Source: Sphingobacterium kitahiroshimense
Lineage (GTDB): Bacteria > Bacteroidota > Bacteroidia > Sphingobacteriales > Sphingobacteriaceae
DNA: 64,000 nt
Assembly: GCF_025961315.1 (NCBI RefSeq)
Contig: NZ_JAOQNK010000001.1
Location: 2,170,001-2,234,000, forward strand
Direction: 5' to 3'
Shown: positions 27,851 to 38,092 of the stretch, one piece after another
Numbering within the stretch: the stretch's first letter is position 1
Layout: the number at the start of each line of letters is the position of its first letter
The notes under the pieces: generated by a model
The model's database searches: none
Seen by the model: only the letters and a program-made list of their open reading frames with translations
Told to the model about the DNA's origin: nothing
Made by a program: the position numbers and the translations under genes

Positions 27851-28673
27851 TTAAAAGGTTTGTAATCAATTCTTTTTTCTGTAAAACAGCATTAAACAAC
27901 AGTTCCAGATCTAATTTCGAGTCTTCTCCCATCGCATTCAACTGTATGGTATTAAAACCACCTAATGCAGGTTCTGAATAAAGCACATCATCGTTCAACT
28001 CAGGTACTTTTTTAAAGCTGATATGATCCGTAATACGATTAACATTAGCATTTAATACCACCCGATGTTCATCCAATAGAATAACCGCATCGATCAGGTT
28101 GTCGAGATCACGTACTTGATGTGTCGAAATAATAACACAGCGGTCGTCGGCAATAGCCGAGGCCATAATTTTGCGAAATTGCACTTTAGAAGGAATATCT
28201 AGACCATTAGTAGGTTCATCCATAATCATGATTTTGGTATTGGAAGCCAAACCAAATGATATGATATATTTCTTCTTTTGCCCATAACTCATATCTGCAA
28301 GCTTCTGTTCGATCGGAATTTCAAACTCTCTGATCAGTTCTTGAAAATATGCATGATCAAACTTTGGATAAAAAACGGCATTCGCTTTTACAAAAGTTGC
28401 GGATTTCACTGCTGGTAAGTGAAATTCCTCAGGAATAAAACTGATTTCCTGAAGCAGAGCAGGTTCGCGTTTACAAGGATCATGCTGTAACACTTCAATC
28501 GTACCACTTACAGGATAGACCAAACCGGCCATATTCTTCAGTAACGTCGACTTGCCTGCACCATTTTTCCCCAATAGACCATAAATATGCCCTTCCTGTA
28601 AATGAATATCCATATTTTTAAATAATGGTCGCGATTTGCTGTAGCTGAAATTTAGGTTTTTAATAGTTATCAT
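27822..28673 (-). CDS. ABC transporter ATP-binding protein (YtrB-like)
   Basis: Energises the permease encoded next to it. Walker A is GKNGAGKST (35-43), the signature is SYGQKKK in place of LSGGQ (about 129-135), Walker B is IMIMDEPTNGLD (148-159), and the H-loop is in STHQV. Length and the degenerate signature SYGQ fit the YtrB/BcrA subgroup of multidrug or bacitracin-type exporters. It is the first gene of a four-gene operon, and its ATG lies 5 bases after a GntR-type operator, so the operon is probably self-repressed. Confidence 0.92.
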   Translation of the reverse strand: MITIKNLNFSYSKSRPLFKNMDIHLQEGHIYGLLGKNGAGKSTLLKNMAGLVYPVSGTIEVLQHDPCKREPALLQEISFIPEEFHLPAVKSATFVKANAVFYPKFDHAYFQELIREFEIPIEQKLADMSYGQKKKYIISFGLASNTKIMIMDEPTNGLDIPSKVQFRKIMASAIADDRCVIISTHQVRDLDNLIDAVILLDEHRVVLNANVNRITDHISFKKVPELNDDVLYSEPALGGFNTIQLNAMGEDSKLDLELLFNAVLQKKELITNLLNVTEDVERI

Positions 28674-28678
28674 ACTAC

Positions 28679-28698
28679 TGTATTATTTAATTAATACA
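28679..28698. promoter_or_regulatory. YtrA-type GntR operator at the ABC operon start
   Basis: TGTATTATTTAATTAATACA is a palindrome with 7-bp perfect arms (TGTATTA/TAATACA). It extends outward as TA.TGTATTA....TAATACA.TA. This matches the TGTA-N-TACA style of YtrA-subfamily sites. It ends 5 bases from the ATPase ATG, where bound repressor would block transcription of the operon that encodes it. Confidence 0.7.
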
Positions 28699-29063
28699 CT
28701 AATATAGAAAGGAAAAATAAGAATGCAAATTATTTTGTACTTTTTATTAAAGAAATAAAAGAAAACGCAAAAAATTTTAAATATAATATTAGAAATAAGA
28801 AGCCTACCCTTTTGATTTCTAACATTATATTGAAAAGATTAGCGATCGTTATAAGAAGTAATTATGCCGAACAAATTAGGTGCAAACAAAAGACCGTTTC
28901 TCTATATAAGAAAAACGGTCTTTTACCTTCGATAAAGAAGTTTATGTTAAAGATAGGAACCTTTCATTTAAATGAGTACTGTCACTTAACAATATTCTCT
29001 AAACTCAGTAGTATAACCTTCAGCCCATATGTATGTATGATAATATATCTAACCTGATCGCTA
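28699..29063. other. Intergenic region with the thiolase terminator
   Basis: A stretch of 365 bases between the operon start and the thiolase stop. It holds the hairpin at 28888-28924 and otherwise AT-rich DNA without a credible gene; the 81-codon plus-strand frame at 28812 has no protein-like character. Confidence 0.5.
28888..28924 (-). terminator. Probable terminator of the thiolase gene
   Basis: AAAAGACCGTTT (28888-28899) pairs perfectly with AAACGGTCTTTT (28913-28924). It lies 140 bases beyond the thiolase stop, giving a fairly long 3' untranslated region. T-runs occur on both strands. Confidence 0.75.
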
Positions 29064-30248
29064 CTATACATTACATCTTTTAATAATCATTGCAGAAGCA
29101 CCACCGCCACCATTACAAATTGCTGATAACCCATACTGTCCTCTCTCCTGCTCAAGCACACTTGTTAAGGTTACTAAAATTCTGGCGCCCGAACACCCTA
29201 GAGGGTGACCTAAAGATACTGCTCCCCCATAAACATTCATCCTTTCCAATGAAATATCCAGCAAACGGGCATTTACTAATACTACAACAGAAAAAGCTTC
29301 ATTAAATTCAAAAAAGTCAATATCAGACAATTCTAGATCTGCTTTTGCTAATACTTTTTTCACGGCGAGACTAGGCGTCGTTGTAAACCATTCCGGTTCC
29401 TGTTCCGCATCAGCATATGCAATGATTTCAGCTAAAGGCTGTAAACCCAATGCTTCCATTTTCTCACCGGACATGAGTAATAATGCCGCAGCTCCATCAC
29501 TTAAAGTAGAAGCATTTGCTGCAGTAATCGTTCCGTCTTTTTGAAAAGCTGGTTTCAAAGTATAAATTTTCTCAAAATTGACCTGCGTAAATTCTTCATC
29601 TTGCTTGACAACAACTTCTCCTTTTCGGGTAGAAACTGTTATCGGAGCCACTTCTTTATCAAACTTTCCCTCTTTCCAGGCATCACGGCTTCTGGTATAG
29701 GACGATACCGCATAGGCATCCTGCTCTTCTCGGTTAATACCATATTTAATGGCACACAGCTCCCCAAAAACTCCCATTGCGTCTTGCGAATAAGCGTCAC
29801 TCAGTCCATCTTTCTGTACTCCGTCTACTAAACTTTGATGACCGTATTTCGCTCCCCAACGTGTTGTAGGTGCATAATAAGGTACGCGACTCATACTTTC
29901 CATACCGCCAACAAGTACCACATGAGCATCACCCAATAAAATAGCCTGTGCCCCTAATGCTACCGCCTTCATTCCACTTGCACAAACCTTATTAATAGTA
30001 GTCGCAGGAATATCATCGGGTAAACCTGCATATTTTAAAACCTGGCGAGCGGGAGCTTGTCCCAAATCAGCTTGTAGGACACAGCCCATTAATAATTCAT
30101 CCACTTCTTTGCCATCAACAGCAACTTGACTCAAAACTGCTTTAACAGCTTGAGCACCCAATTCTGTCGCGCTCAAAGTGGATAATCCTCCTCCAAAGCT
30201 TCCTATTGCGGTACGTTGCGCCGCGACAATAAATACTTTCTTAGTCAT
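29064..30248 (-). CDS. Acetyl-CoA C-acetyltransferase (thiolase)
   Basis: Cleaves 3-ketoacyl-CoA, or condenses two acetyl-CoA. All thiolase catalytic parts are present: nucleophile Cys89 in NKVCASGMKAV, the FNEAFSVV box, the GHPLGCSGARI box with His, and the C-terminal CNGGGGASA with the acid/base Cys. The 394-residue length is standard for a cytoplasmic tetrameric thiolase. It is divergent from the acyl-CoA dehydrogenase gene at 30616, so the region covers three beta-oxidation activities on both strands. Whether its main role is degradation or acetoacetyl-CoA formation is open. Confidence 0.92.
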   Translation of the reverse strand: MTKKVFIVAAQRTAIGSFGGGLSTLSATELGAQAVKAVLSQVAVDGKEVDELLMGCVLQADLGQAPARQVLKYAGLPDDIPATTINKVCASGMKAVALGAQAILLGDAHVVLVGGMESMSRVPYYAPTTRWGAKYGHQSLVDGVQKDGLSDAYSQDAMGVFGELCAIKYGINREEQDAYAVSSYTRSRDAWKEGKFDKEVAPITVSTRKGEVVVKQDEEFTQVNFEKIYTLKPAFQKDGTITAANASTLSDGAAALLLMSGEKMEALGLQPLAEIIAYADAEQEPEWFTTTPSLAVKKVLAKADLELSDIDFFEFNEAFSVVVLVNARLLDISLERMNVYGGAVSLGHPLGCSGARILVTLTSVLEQERGQYGLSAICNGGGGASAMIIKRCNV

Positions 30249-30615
30249 CGTTTATTATTTTGGTTATCTATGCTACTACCTTGTTTTATCTAGAAGTCAG
30301 ATCCGGTTTCCCCCGAACTGCGAATCCCAATTGACCTACGAAGAAAACAAACAGTAGAGCGTTATCATAAAGTTATATTTAAAGGTACAAAAAATAGTAA
30401 ACAGTAAATGAATCGGTTAAACAGAAATCTTTAATAAGCTTATAAATGAGCCTAAAACACTTAAAACAAGCGAACAGTCTCCCATAAAAACAAGTTACCA
30501 TAAAAATTAACTTTCAAATAAATGGAAACGTCAGCTTTTTAATTTAAATTAGCTTCAACTTATTTGGATCACCAAATCCAAAAGAGAAAATATAACCAAT
30601 AAAACTTGATAGCAT
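30249..30615. other. Divergent intergenic region, beta-oxidation genes
   Basis: 367 bases between the thiolase and acyl-CoA dehydrogenase starts. It should carry both promoters and any fatty-acid regulator site. I find no strong palindrome and no exact TAnnTTTG box in a useful place. Confidence 0.45.
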
Positions 30616-31803
30616 ATGCAAGCAACACAATTGACAGTTGAGCACCACGTATTTCGCGAAAGTTTAAAAGCATTTATCCGTAAAGAGATCCTGCCTTATA
30701 TTGACCAATGGGAAGAAGAAGGTAAAATAGATCGTGCCATTTGGAAAAAAATGGGTGACATGGGCTTTACAGGACTCAACTATCCTGAAGTTTATGGGGG
30801 GCTCGACCTTGATTTTTATTATTCCATGATTCTGTGCGAAGAGCTCTCTCAGTGCTTTTCGGGAGGATTCACGATAACAGCATTAGTCATTCAATATATG
30901 TCAGCCCCATACTTACTCAAGTATGCCTCTGAAGAATTAAAAGAAAAATATTTAAAAGGTGTTATTGCTGGAGATTTGGTCAGTGCAGTAGCTATTACAG
31001 AACCAGGTGCTGGATCTGATGTACAAAAAATCCAAACAACTGCTATCCGGGAAGGTGATTATTACATTGTTAACGGTTCGAAAACCTTTATCACCAATGG
31101 TTACTATGGCGATTTTTTTATTACTGCTGTTAAAACCGATCCGACCAAAGGTAGTAAAGGTATCAGTTTGCTCTTGATCGACCGTCATGCTTCAGGAGTA
31201 ACTGCAACCAAAATCAATAAAATGGGCTGGCATGCTTCTGATACAGCAGAATTGGGTTTTGATCAGGTAAAAGTCCCCATTTCACATTTAATAGGTGAAG
31301 AAGGTGCAGGTTTTAGTTACCTGATGGACGGACTACAGCTGGAACGCCTGACCGCAGCAATCCATAGCATTGCTACAGCAGATTCTGCCTTACAGTATAC
31401 CCTAGAATATATTAACAAACGTGAAGTATTTAAGCATAAACTGCAAGATTTCCAAGTAGTAAGACATCGCGTCGCACAAATGGTTGCAGATATCGCTACA
31501 ACAAAAGCATTTATATATGCTTGTTGCGATTTGCAACAACTTGGAAAATATGCGGTTAAAGAATGTTCGATTGCGAAACTACAGGCGAGTGAGCTTGCGG
31601 TTCGTATTGTAAGCCAATGTTTTCAACTTTTTGGTGGTTATGCCTTTACAGAAGATTTCAAAATAGCCCGTCTGTACCGTGATATAAGAGTCGGTACCAT
31701 TATCGGGGGAACATCTGAAATCATGTTGGAAATTATTGCTAAAATGACAATTGATAAAGTCAATTATCAATCCAAGTCCGATAAAACAATTTCTTCTAAT
31801 TAA
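30616..31803 (+). CDS. Acyl-CoA dehydrogenase, long-chain-like
   Basis: FAD enzyme introducing the first double bond of beta-oxidation. The FAD and substrate motifs AITEPGAGSDVQ (126-137) and NGSKTFITNG (153-162) are present, as is the C-terminal IGGTSEIM. The position of the MCAD catalytic Glu (YEGTS) is Gly here, as in long-chain dehydrogenases. The base is then probably Glu243 in LQLERL, the LCAD/IVD position. The 395-residue length is normal. It is followed after 49 bases by the FadJ-like gene in the same direction, so the two probably form one unit. Confidence 0.92.
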   Translation: MQATQLTVEHHVFRESLKAFIRKEILPYIDQWEEEGKIDRAIWKKMGDMGFTGLNYPEVYGGLDLDFYYSMILCEELSQCFSGGFTITALVIQYMSAPYLLKYASEELKEKYLKGVIAGDLVSAVAITEPGAGSDVQKIQTTAIREGDYYIVNGSKTFITNGYYGDFFITAVKTDPTKGSKGISLLLIDRHASGVTATKINKMGWHASDTAELGFDQVKVPISHLIGEEGAGFSYLMDGLQLERLTAAIHSIATADSALQYTLEYINKREVFKHKLQDFQVVRHRVAQMVADIATTKAFIYACCDLQQLGKYAVKECSIAKLQASELAVRIVSQCFQLFGGYAFTEDFKIARLYRDIRVGTIIGGTSEIMLEIIAKMTIDKVNYQSKSDKTISSN

Positions 31804-31852
31804 TTAAACTCTATACTGCAACTCCCCATAAGGGAATATAACACTTAAAAAA

Positions 31853-33982
31853 ATGCAGAAAATTAATCCTACATATTTTACTTATTTCTTAAGTGAAAGA
31901 GATGAACAGGGAGTCGTATTGATTAGCCCCTTAATTTCTACAGAAACTATCCATGGAAATGATTTAGAGCGATTAGAAGAATTTGTGACCATCATCCGTG
32001 ATCAGATTGATCTCACTGAAGTAAAAGGAATAATATTCAAAAATCCACTTATAGGCCAAGCTATTAACTATGATATTTTACTTCAACAAGCATCAGATGA
32101 AAATTCATTTAAGCTACGTTTGAAATCACTCCTGTCAAATTTTAATGAGCTTAACCAACAAAAGAAACCAATTGTCGGTCTAATGGACAGTGATTGTATG
32201 AGTTTACAGCTTTCGACACAACTATGGGCACACTGCCGGATTGCCCTTGAGCAGATAAAAATAGGATTTCCAGAAGTCAACTATGGATTATTTCCAGGGT
32301 TTGGTGCCACGATACAAATAACAGAGATACTTGATGCACAAGATGCTCTTCCATTGGTGCTACAGGCTAAAATAATCACAGCACAAAAAGCTAAAGAAAT
32401 AGGTTTAATCGATCTCATTTCTTCAAATATAGATCATGCAATCTTTCTTGCCAAAACATGGATCTTAGAACATGTGCATGAACAGGCTCGGAAACCAACT
32501 CCACCATGGGATGGAGCACAATGGGATAATCTTACCGTACCCATCAAAAAACGTAACCTAGGAATTAAGCCAAATATAGACAACTGTATGGCAGTTATTT
32601 ATCAAAAACACAATCTTTCAAAACAAGAAGCACTCCGTATTGAAATAGCGTATTTTATCCAGACCCTGCGCGATCCTATTACCTGCAGTATCATCCGGAC
32701 CCAGTACTTCGGTATAAATGAAGCTACAAAAGCTACAGATCCATTAGTCCATACCCCTTTCGAGTTACAAAGGATGGCAATATTAGGCGCTGGAATGATG
32801 GGATCTGGAATTGCATTCGAAGCTGCCCGATCAGGAATTGATATTATCTTGAAAGATGTGACTTTACAACAAGCAGAGCAAGGAAAAAAATATGCAGAAA
32901 AAGTATCAGCAAAATGGGTGGAACTGGGAAAAATGAATGAAGAAAAAAGACAGGCTCTCCTCTCCCGAATCTCCCCTACAGATCAGACAAAAGATTTTGG
33001 AGAAGTTGATCTCATTATCGAAGCTGTGTTTGAAGACAAAAATCTTAAGGCGGCTGTCAGTACTGAAACACTTCCTTTCCTAAATAATAATGGTTTTTTT
33101 GCTTCGAATACCACATCATTACCCATCAGTGAATTGGCTTTAGTAAGTCCGAAACCAGAAAACTTTATTGGAATGCATTTTTTTTCACCTGTAGATCGAA
33201 TGGCTTTAGTAGAAATCATACGCGGGAATCAGACAAGTAAACAAACCCTGTCTAAGGCTCTACAAGTAGTCCGTCAACTGGGAAAGATTCCAATTGTTGT
33301 ACATGATGGCCCTGCATTCTTTACTTCCCGTATTTTTTTCAACTACCTACTGGAGGCAGTGACGATGCTGTTGGAAGGTATTCCTGCATCTCTCATTGAT
33401 GAACAGGCAATAAATGCTGGTTTTGCTGTTGGTCCTTTGGCAGTTCTTGATGAAATTTCGCTATCGCTTATGCTGCATGTATACGACCAGCTACCCCATC
33501 TACATCCAAGCCAGAGGCGATGTTATGATTACTTAAAAAAACTTGTGGATAGTGGACGAAATGGACGAAAATCCAATCGAGGTTTTTATGACTATGAAAT
33601 TGCATCTGGAAAAAAAACAATTTGGCAAGATTCGAATTTACCGACCTTAACTACATTGCCCGAAACCATCAACATTCAGGATCGATTATTACATGTTATG
33701 GCATTGGATAGTTACCGATGCTTAATAGAAGGGATACTCGACAGGCCGATCGATGGCGATATCGGCGCTACCTTAGGGATTGGCTATCCCATTCATACTG
33801 GCGGTGTCTTTGGTCATATAGACCAAGTTGGACTCCAAAAATTTGTAAAAGACTGTCAGCGTTTTGAGCGACTAGGTGAACAATGGATGATTCCAACCTC
33901 ATTACATCAGCTCGCCGCAGAAAATTTCACCTTTTATTTAGGCCTTCAATCCAACTGGCCTATCCAAAAACAAAATTTATAA
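31853..33982 (+). CDS. FadJ/FadB-like fusion: enoyl-CoA hydratase-like half plus 3-hydroxyacyl-CoA dehydrogenase
   Basis: Two-domain beta-oxidation protein of 709 residues. The C-terminal part is a good 3-hydroxyacyl-CoA dehydrogenase: NAD site MAILGAGMMGSG (about 308), SNTTSLPISEL, and MHFFSPVDRMALVEII with the catalytic His, followed by the two helical domains. The N-terminal crotonase half is degenerate. FadB has a GGG-CE oxyanion and first-Glu motif; the aligned region here is MDSDCMSLQLSTQL (111-124). The second Glu is kept (Glu141 in FPEVNYGLFPGFGA). Hydratase activity is therefore doubtful and dehydrogenase activity likely. Confidence 0.88.
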   Translation: MQKINPTYFTYFLSERDEQGVVLISPLISTETIHGNDLERLEEFVTIIRDQIDLTEVKGIIFKNPLIGQAINYDILLQQASDENSFKLRLKSLLSNFNELNQQKKPIVGLMDSDCMSLQLSTQLWAHCRIALEQIKIGFPEVNYGLFPGFGATIQITEILDAQDALPLVLQAKIITAQKAKEIGLIDLISSNIDHAIFLAKTWILEHVHEQARKPTPPWDGAQWDNLTVPIKKRNLGIKPNIDNCMAVIYQKHNLSKQEALRIEIAYFIQTLRDPITCSIIRTQYFGINEATKATDPLVHTPFELQRMAILGAGMMGSGIAFEAARSGIDIILKDVTLQQAEQGKKYAEKVSAKWVELGKMNEEKRQALLSRISPTDQTKDFGEVDLIIEAVFEDKNLKAAVSTETLPFLNNNGFFASNTTSLPISELALVSPKPENFIGMHFFSPVDRMALVEIIRGNQTSKQTLSKALQVVRQLGKIPIVVHDGPAFFTSRIFFNYLLEAVTMLLEGIPASLIDEQAINAGFAVGPLAVLDEISLSLMLHVYDQLPHLHPSQRRCYDYLKKLVDSGRNGRKSNRGFYDYEIASGKKTIWQDSNLPTLTTLPETINIQDRLLHVMALDSYRCLIEGILDRPIDGDIGATLGIGYPIHTGGVFGHIDQVGLQKFVKDCQRFERLGEQWMIPTSLHQLAAENFTFYLGLQSNWPIQKQNL

Positions 33983-33990
33983 ATTCAAAA

Positions 33991-34033
33991 AAGGTTTTCA
34001 TAAAGGTTTTAAAAAAACTTTTATGAAAACCTT
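33991..34033 (+). terminator. Hairpin terminator after the FadJ-like gene
   Basis: AAGGTTTTCATAAA (33991-34004) pairs with TTTATGAAAACCTT (34020-34033), starting 8 bases after the stop. No long T-run follows because the CTAA repeat starts at once, so efficiency is uncertain. Confidence 0.6.
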
Positions 34034-34035
34034 CT

Positions 34036-34109
<74 letters not shown>

Positions 34110-35561
34110 TTATTTCACCATCAAATCAACTAACTGATTAACATCCATATCGATAAAAGTATCGTAATCCAATGTTGCATTTAAGATTTGTTTCTGTTGT
34201 TTATCTGCAAATATGCGGGCCAAATTAATCCTGTATTTTTCAATCAGTTTAGGAATACCTTCATCGCGGCGGCGTGGATGCCCTATTGGATATTCAACCA
34301 AAATTTCAGAGAGCTTTGTTCCATCATTTAATGTAATCGTCAATCCATTTGCAATTGCCCTTTTTTCAGGATCATGATAATCTTCTGTTAATTTAGAATC
34401 TTCGATACAATTCATTTTATCACGCAAAACATCAATTCGAGGATCCATAGCTATCCGATCTTCATAATCTTCTGCTGTCAATCGGCCATAGATCAAAGGT
34501 ACCGCAATCATATATTGTATACAATGATCTCGATCAGCAGGATTATGAAGTGGCCCCTTTTTATCAATAATGCGAATAGCAGCTTCATGGGTCCTAATTT
34601 CTATATGCTTAATAGACTCAACAGTTTTCCCTATTGCTTTAAGTTGATCATGCAGCAACATGGCGGCCTCAACGGCTGTCTGAGAATGGAATTCAGCAGG
34701 AAAAGAAATCTTAAATAAAACATTTTCCATCACATAAGAACCATAAGCTCGCTGAAATTGGAATTCCTTTCCTTTGAACGAAACATCATAAAATCCCCAC
34801 ACTGGAGCCGTTAATACTGAAGGATATCCCATTTCCCCTGTCTTGGCTATCAATGCTAACTTTACAGCACGTGATGTTGCATCGCCTGCTGCCCAAGATT
34901 TACGGCTACCTGTATTGGGTGCATGACGATATGTTCGCAGTGCCTGCCCATCAACAAATGCCAGTGAAACAGCATTGATCAATTCATCACGACTTAATCC
35001 CAACAATTTACCAACCACAGCTGTGGAAGCTACTTTAACAAGAATGACGTGATCTAAGCCCACTTTATTAAAAGAATTTTCCAAAGCAAGAACACCCTGA
35101 ATCTCATGTGCCATGATCATTGCTTCCAAGACTTCCCTTGCTTTTAAAGGTTTTTCACCCATAGCAATACGGGTTCTACTCAACCAATCAGCCGTTGCTA
35201 AAATGCCTCCTAAGTTATCCGAAGGATGTCCCCATTCTGCCGCAAGCCAAGTATCATTAAAATCCAACCAGCGCACAATTGTACCGATATTAAAAGCAGC
35301 CTGTATCGGATCTAATTGGTAGTTTGTTCCAGGAACTTTCGCACCGTTTGGCACAATGGTACCAGATACCACCGGACCTAACAATTTTGTACAGGCAGGG
35401 TAAGTGAGCGCTTCAAAACCGCATCCTAATGTATCCAAAAAACAGTAAAATGCAGTTCTCCATGCAACTTTGCTTTCAATCTTATATTGAAGTACATAAT
35501 CTGCAATATCAGCCAAGACCTGATCAACCGGTGGTCGTTCATTCGAAATTTGTGATGCCAT
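34110..35561 (-). CDS. prpD: 2-Methylcitrate dehydratase, MmgE/PrpD family
   Basis: Dehydrates 2-methylcitrate to methylaconitate in the methylcitrate cycle. The 483-residue length is that of the PrpD family. Landmarks are [19 protein letters not shown] near the N-terminus, [27 protein letters not shown] (split over 80-115), the [13 protein letters not shown] helix and the [13 protein letters not shown] segment. It is the last gene of prpB-prpC-prpD, 67 bases after the prpC stop. No acnD or prpF is nearby, so PrpD itself should do the dehydration, as in the prpD route of E. coli. Confidence 0.92.
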   Translation of the reverse strand: MASQISNERPPVDQVLADIADYVLQYKIESKVAWRTAFYCFLDTLGCGFEALTYPACTKLLGPVVSGTIVPNGAKVPGTNYQLDPIQAAFNIGTIVRWLDFNDTWLAAEWGHPSDNLGGILATADWLSRTRIAMGEKPLKAREVLEAMIMAHEIQGVLALENSFNKVGLDHVILVKVASTAVVGKLLGLSRDELINAVSLAFVDGQALRTYRHAPNTGSRKSWAAGDATSRAVKLALIAKTGEMGYPSVLTAPVWGFYDVSFKGKEFQFQRAYGSYVMENVLFKISFPAEFHSQTAVEAAMLLHDQLKAIGKTVESIKHIEIRTHEAAIRIIDKKGPLHNPADRDHCIQYMIAVPLIYGRLTAEDYEDRIAMDPRIDVLRDKMNCIEDSKLTEDYHDPEKRAIANGLTITLNDGTKLSEILVEYPIGHPRRRDEGIPKLIEKYRINLARIFADKQQKQILNATLDYDTFIDMDVNQLVDLMVK

Positions 35562-35628
35562 TTTTTCTAAAAAACTATTCGTAAATATTAAATTTCAATT
35601 GTTGTGTTCATTTGTATATTTTCTCACA

Positions 35629-36783
35629 TTACCTTTCAGAAATAGGAATATAAGGTCTATTTTCTGGTCCGATATAGTGAGCACTAGGTCGAATGATCTT
35701 CCCGTCCTGACGCTGTTCAAATACATGTGCCGACCATCCTGTTATCCGTGACAGTACAAATAAAGGGGTAAACATTTCTGTCGGGATACCCATTATATGA
35801 TATGAAACGGCCGAATACCAGTCTAAATTGGGAAACATTTTCTTTTCTTCCCACATCACAGATTCCAAACGCTCGGCAATGGAATATAGTGTCATATCGC
35901 CCGCTTCCTCCGATAGCTCCCTAGCAATACGCTTAATAACCTGGTTACGCGGATCTGAAATGGTATAAACAGGATGACCAAATCCAATAATAACCTCTTT
36001 ATTCGCTAACCGCTTACGAATATCAGCCTCCGCTTCATCAGCATTGGCATAACGACTCTGTATTTCAAAGGCTACTTCATTAGCACCACCATGTTTTGGT
36101 CCCCGCAGGGCACCAATAGCTCCTGCAATACAAGAATAAAGATCCGATCCAGTACCTGCAATAACACGGGCGGCAAAAGTAGATGCGTTAAACTCATGTT
36201 CAGCATACAGATTAAGAGACACCTGCATGGCTCTTATCCAAGATGCAGATGGCGGCGTGCCATGCAACAAGTGCAAAAAATGCGCACCCAAAGTTCCATC
36301 GGTAGTTTCGACATCAATTTCTCGGCCATGTTGGCTAAAATGATACCAATACAATAAAGCAGAAGCCATAGAGGCCATTAAACGGTTGGCAATATCGCGC
36401 GCACCAGCACTTGGATGACTTTCCTTTTCAGGTTGAATACTCCCAAATACTGAAACATAAGTTCGAAGAACATCCATTGCATGAGCAGTTGTCGGCAATT
36501 GTTTTAAAACTTTCTGTATCGCGATCGGTAATCCACGTTGACTTATTAATTGTGCCTGATAAGTGGTCAATTGCGATTTAGTCGGTAAATTTCCATAGAT
36601 CAATAAATAGGCTACTTCTTCAAAACTAGCCTGATCTGCAAGTTCCAAAATATCATAACCTCGATAATGTAAGTCATTACCACTTTTTCCGACGGTGCTT
36701 AATGCTGTATTGCCTGCGGCAACACCAGATAATGCGACGCTTTTCTTGGGTTTAAAACCCATTTCATTTGTTTCTGTCATCAT
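35629..36783 (-). CDS. prpC: 2-Methylcitrate synthase / citrate synthase
   Basis: Condenses propionyl-CoA with oxaloacetate. The citrate synthase triad is visible: His231 in [10 protein letters not shown], His270 in GFGHPVY and Asp322 in NLDWYSAV. The 384-residue length fits the short type I-like enzymes used as methylcitrate synthases, and its place between prpB and prpD makes propionyl-CoA the likely substrate over acetyl-CoA. Two ATGs occur in tandem at 36783 and 36780. It overlaps the prpB gene by 20 bases, so translation is coupled. Confidence 0.92.
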   Translation of the reverse strand: MMTETNEMGFKPKKSVALSGVAAGNTALSTVGKSGNDLHYRGYDILELADQASFEEVAYLLIYGNLPTKSQLTTYQAQLISQRGLPIAIQKVLKQLPTTAHAMDVLRTYVSVFGSIQPEKESHPSAGARDIANRLMASMASALLYWYHFSQHGREIDVETTDGTLGAHFLHLLHGTPPSASWIRAMQVSLNLYAEHEFNASTFAARVIAGTGSDLYSCIAGAIGALRGPKHGGANEVAFEIQSRYANADEAEADIRKRLANKEVIIGFGHPVYTISDPRNQVIKRIARELSEEAGDMTLYSIAERLESVMWEEKKMFPNLDWYSAVSYHIMGIPTEMFTPLFVLSRITGWSAHVFEQRQDGKIIRPSAHYIGPENRPYIPISER

Positions 36784-37660
36784 GCTTAGTATTGAACAAT
36801 TGATCTAGTTTATTTTCATATGCATAATAATTAATGCTACGATAAAGTTCTTCACGGGTTTGCATACCTACCAGAACGCCAGCTTGCGTACCATCTTTTC
36901 GAATATGCTGATATACATTTTCAGCCGCTTTATTAGCTGCTCGAAAAGCAGAGAGCGGATATAAAATTATTGAAACTCCTACTTGATGTAATTCATCTCG
37001 AGTAAACATTGGCGTTTGACCAAACTCTGTAATATTTGCTAAAACAGGCAATTGGGTTGCATCACGAAATCGTCTATATTGGTCCAGTTCATGAACAGCC
37101 TCTGCAAAAATAAAATCAGCTCCAGCCTCTTTATAAGCGATAGCTCGATCTAAAGCCGCCTCTAAACCTTCGGATGCTAAAGCATCTGTACGGGCGCCGA
37201 CTACAAATGTATTATCCGTACGTGCATCCACAGCTGCTTTAATACGGTCCACCATCTCTGTCTTAGATACCAATTCTTTTCCTGGTCGATGTCCACAACG
37301 TTTTGCTCCCACCTGGTCCTCCATGTGAACAGCTGCGGCACCAGCCTTGATCAAAGACTGAATCGTACGTGCTATATTAAATGCCGAGGGTCCGAATCCG
37401 GTATCGATATCGACCAATAAAGGGACTGGACAAACGTTCGTAATACGCTGCACATCAACCAGTACATCTTCAAGCGTGGTAATACCAAGATCAGGAATTC
37501 CCAAAGAACCCGCGGCAACTCCTCCTCCCGATAAATAAATGGCCTGAAAACCTGCTTGCTGAGCTAGCAGAGCATGGTTCGCGTTGATAGTTCCAACCAC
37601 CTGTAATGGTTTTTCCTGTTGCATCGCTTCTCTGAAAAGAAGCCCTGGAGTTTTTATCAT
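36764..37660 (-). CDS. prpB: Methylisocitrate lyase
   Basis: Splits 2-methylisocitrate into pyruvate and succinate. It belongs to the PEP mutase/isocitrate lyase barrel: Mg-binding DIDTGFG (84-90), the catalytic loop KRCGHRPGK with Cys122 (120-128), and VVGARTDAL. The 298-residue length is exact for PrpB and too short for isocitrate lyase. It is the first gene of the operon; its 3' end overlaps prpC by 20 bases. No regulator (prpR) is adjacent. Confidence 0.95.
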   Translation of the reverse strand: MIKTPGLLFREAMQQEKPLQVVGTINANHALLAQQAGFQAIYLSGGGVAAGSLGIPDLGITTLEDVLVDVQRITNVCPVPLLVDIDTGFGPSAFNIARTIQSLIKAGAAAVHMEDQVGAKRCGHRPGKELVSKTEMVDRIKAAVDARTDNTFVVGARTDALASEGLEAALDRAIAYKEAGADFIFAEAVHELDQYRRFRDATQLPVLANITEFGQTPMFTRDELHQVGVSIILYPLSAFRAANKAAENVYQHIRKDGTQAGVLVGMQTREELYRSINYYAYENKLDQLFNTKHDDRNK

Positions 37661-38092
37661 ATAATTGGATATTATAAATGAGCCCGATAGCCGAGCAGAT
37701 GCATTAAACTTTTTATTGTTTAATGTCCAAGAAATTTTCTCCTATATTATCGTACTGAAAAAAGTTCCCTTATTGCTAAAGATAAGAAAAATAATGGTCT
37801 TGATCACCATCTTTAATGATCATTTTTCATGTAAATGTTCAAAATACACACTCTCAACAACACCCTCCAAAATATTGATTATCAAAAGTTTTATAATAAA
37901 AAAAACATCGATAAAATAATTAAAAAGGCTAAATACTGAGACAACCTGCATATCCACTGGGTCAGATGATGAGCAATAGAATCGGCTATAATTATATTGC
38001 TTAGTACTACAAATTTATTTAAGTTTGCTTGTACGCAGTATTTTAATCATAACCCTTATTTAACCTTTTTCAAACCGTTTCACTACATCAAT
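37661..38092. other. Divergent intergenic region before prpB and the DUF1080 gene
   Basis: 432 bases of AT-rich DNA. The one supported element is the promoter-like block at 37997-38027. An in-frame extension of the DUF1080 gene (37997-38092) is not protein-like and is left out. No terminator, repeat or RNA gene was seen. Confidence 0.5.
37997..38027 (+). promoter_or_regulatory. Promoter of the DUF1080 gene (shared 19-20 bp block)
   Basis: TTG (37997-37999), a 20-base spacer and TAAGTTTG (38020-38027) fit the Bacteroidota promoter. The stretch ACAAATTTATTTAAGTTTG is nearly identical to blocks before 46098 and 52270. The ATG at 38093 is 65 bases downstream. Confidence 0.65.

Noticed and set aside
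28812..29057. 81-codon plus-strand ORF between the ABC operon and thiolase
   Set aside because: It runs through the thiolase terminator hairpin, lacks coding character and has no family resemblance.
24227..29057. The word TAACCTGAT near 24228, 25159 and 29051
   Set aside because: A 9-mer seen three times in 5 kb of AT-rich intergenic DNA, with different distances to genes. Not enough for a motif.
37997..38092. N-terminal extension of the DUF1080 gene
   Set aside because: It would place 32 odd residues before a normal signal peptide and includes the promoter block. The ATG at 38093 is far better.
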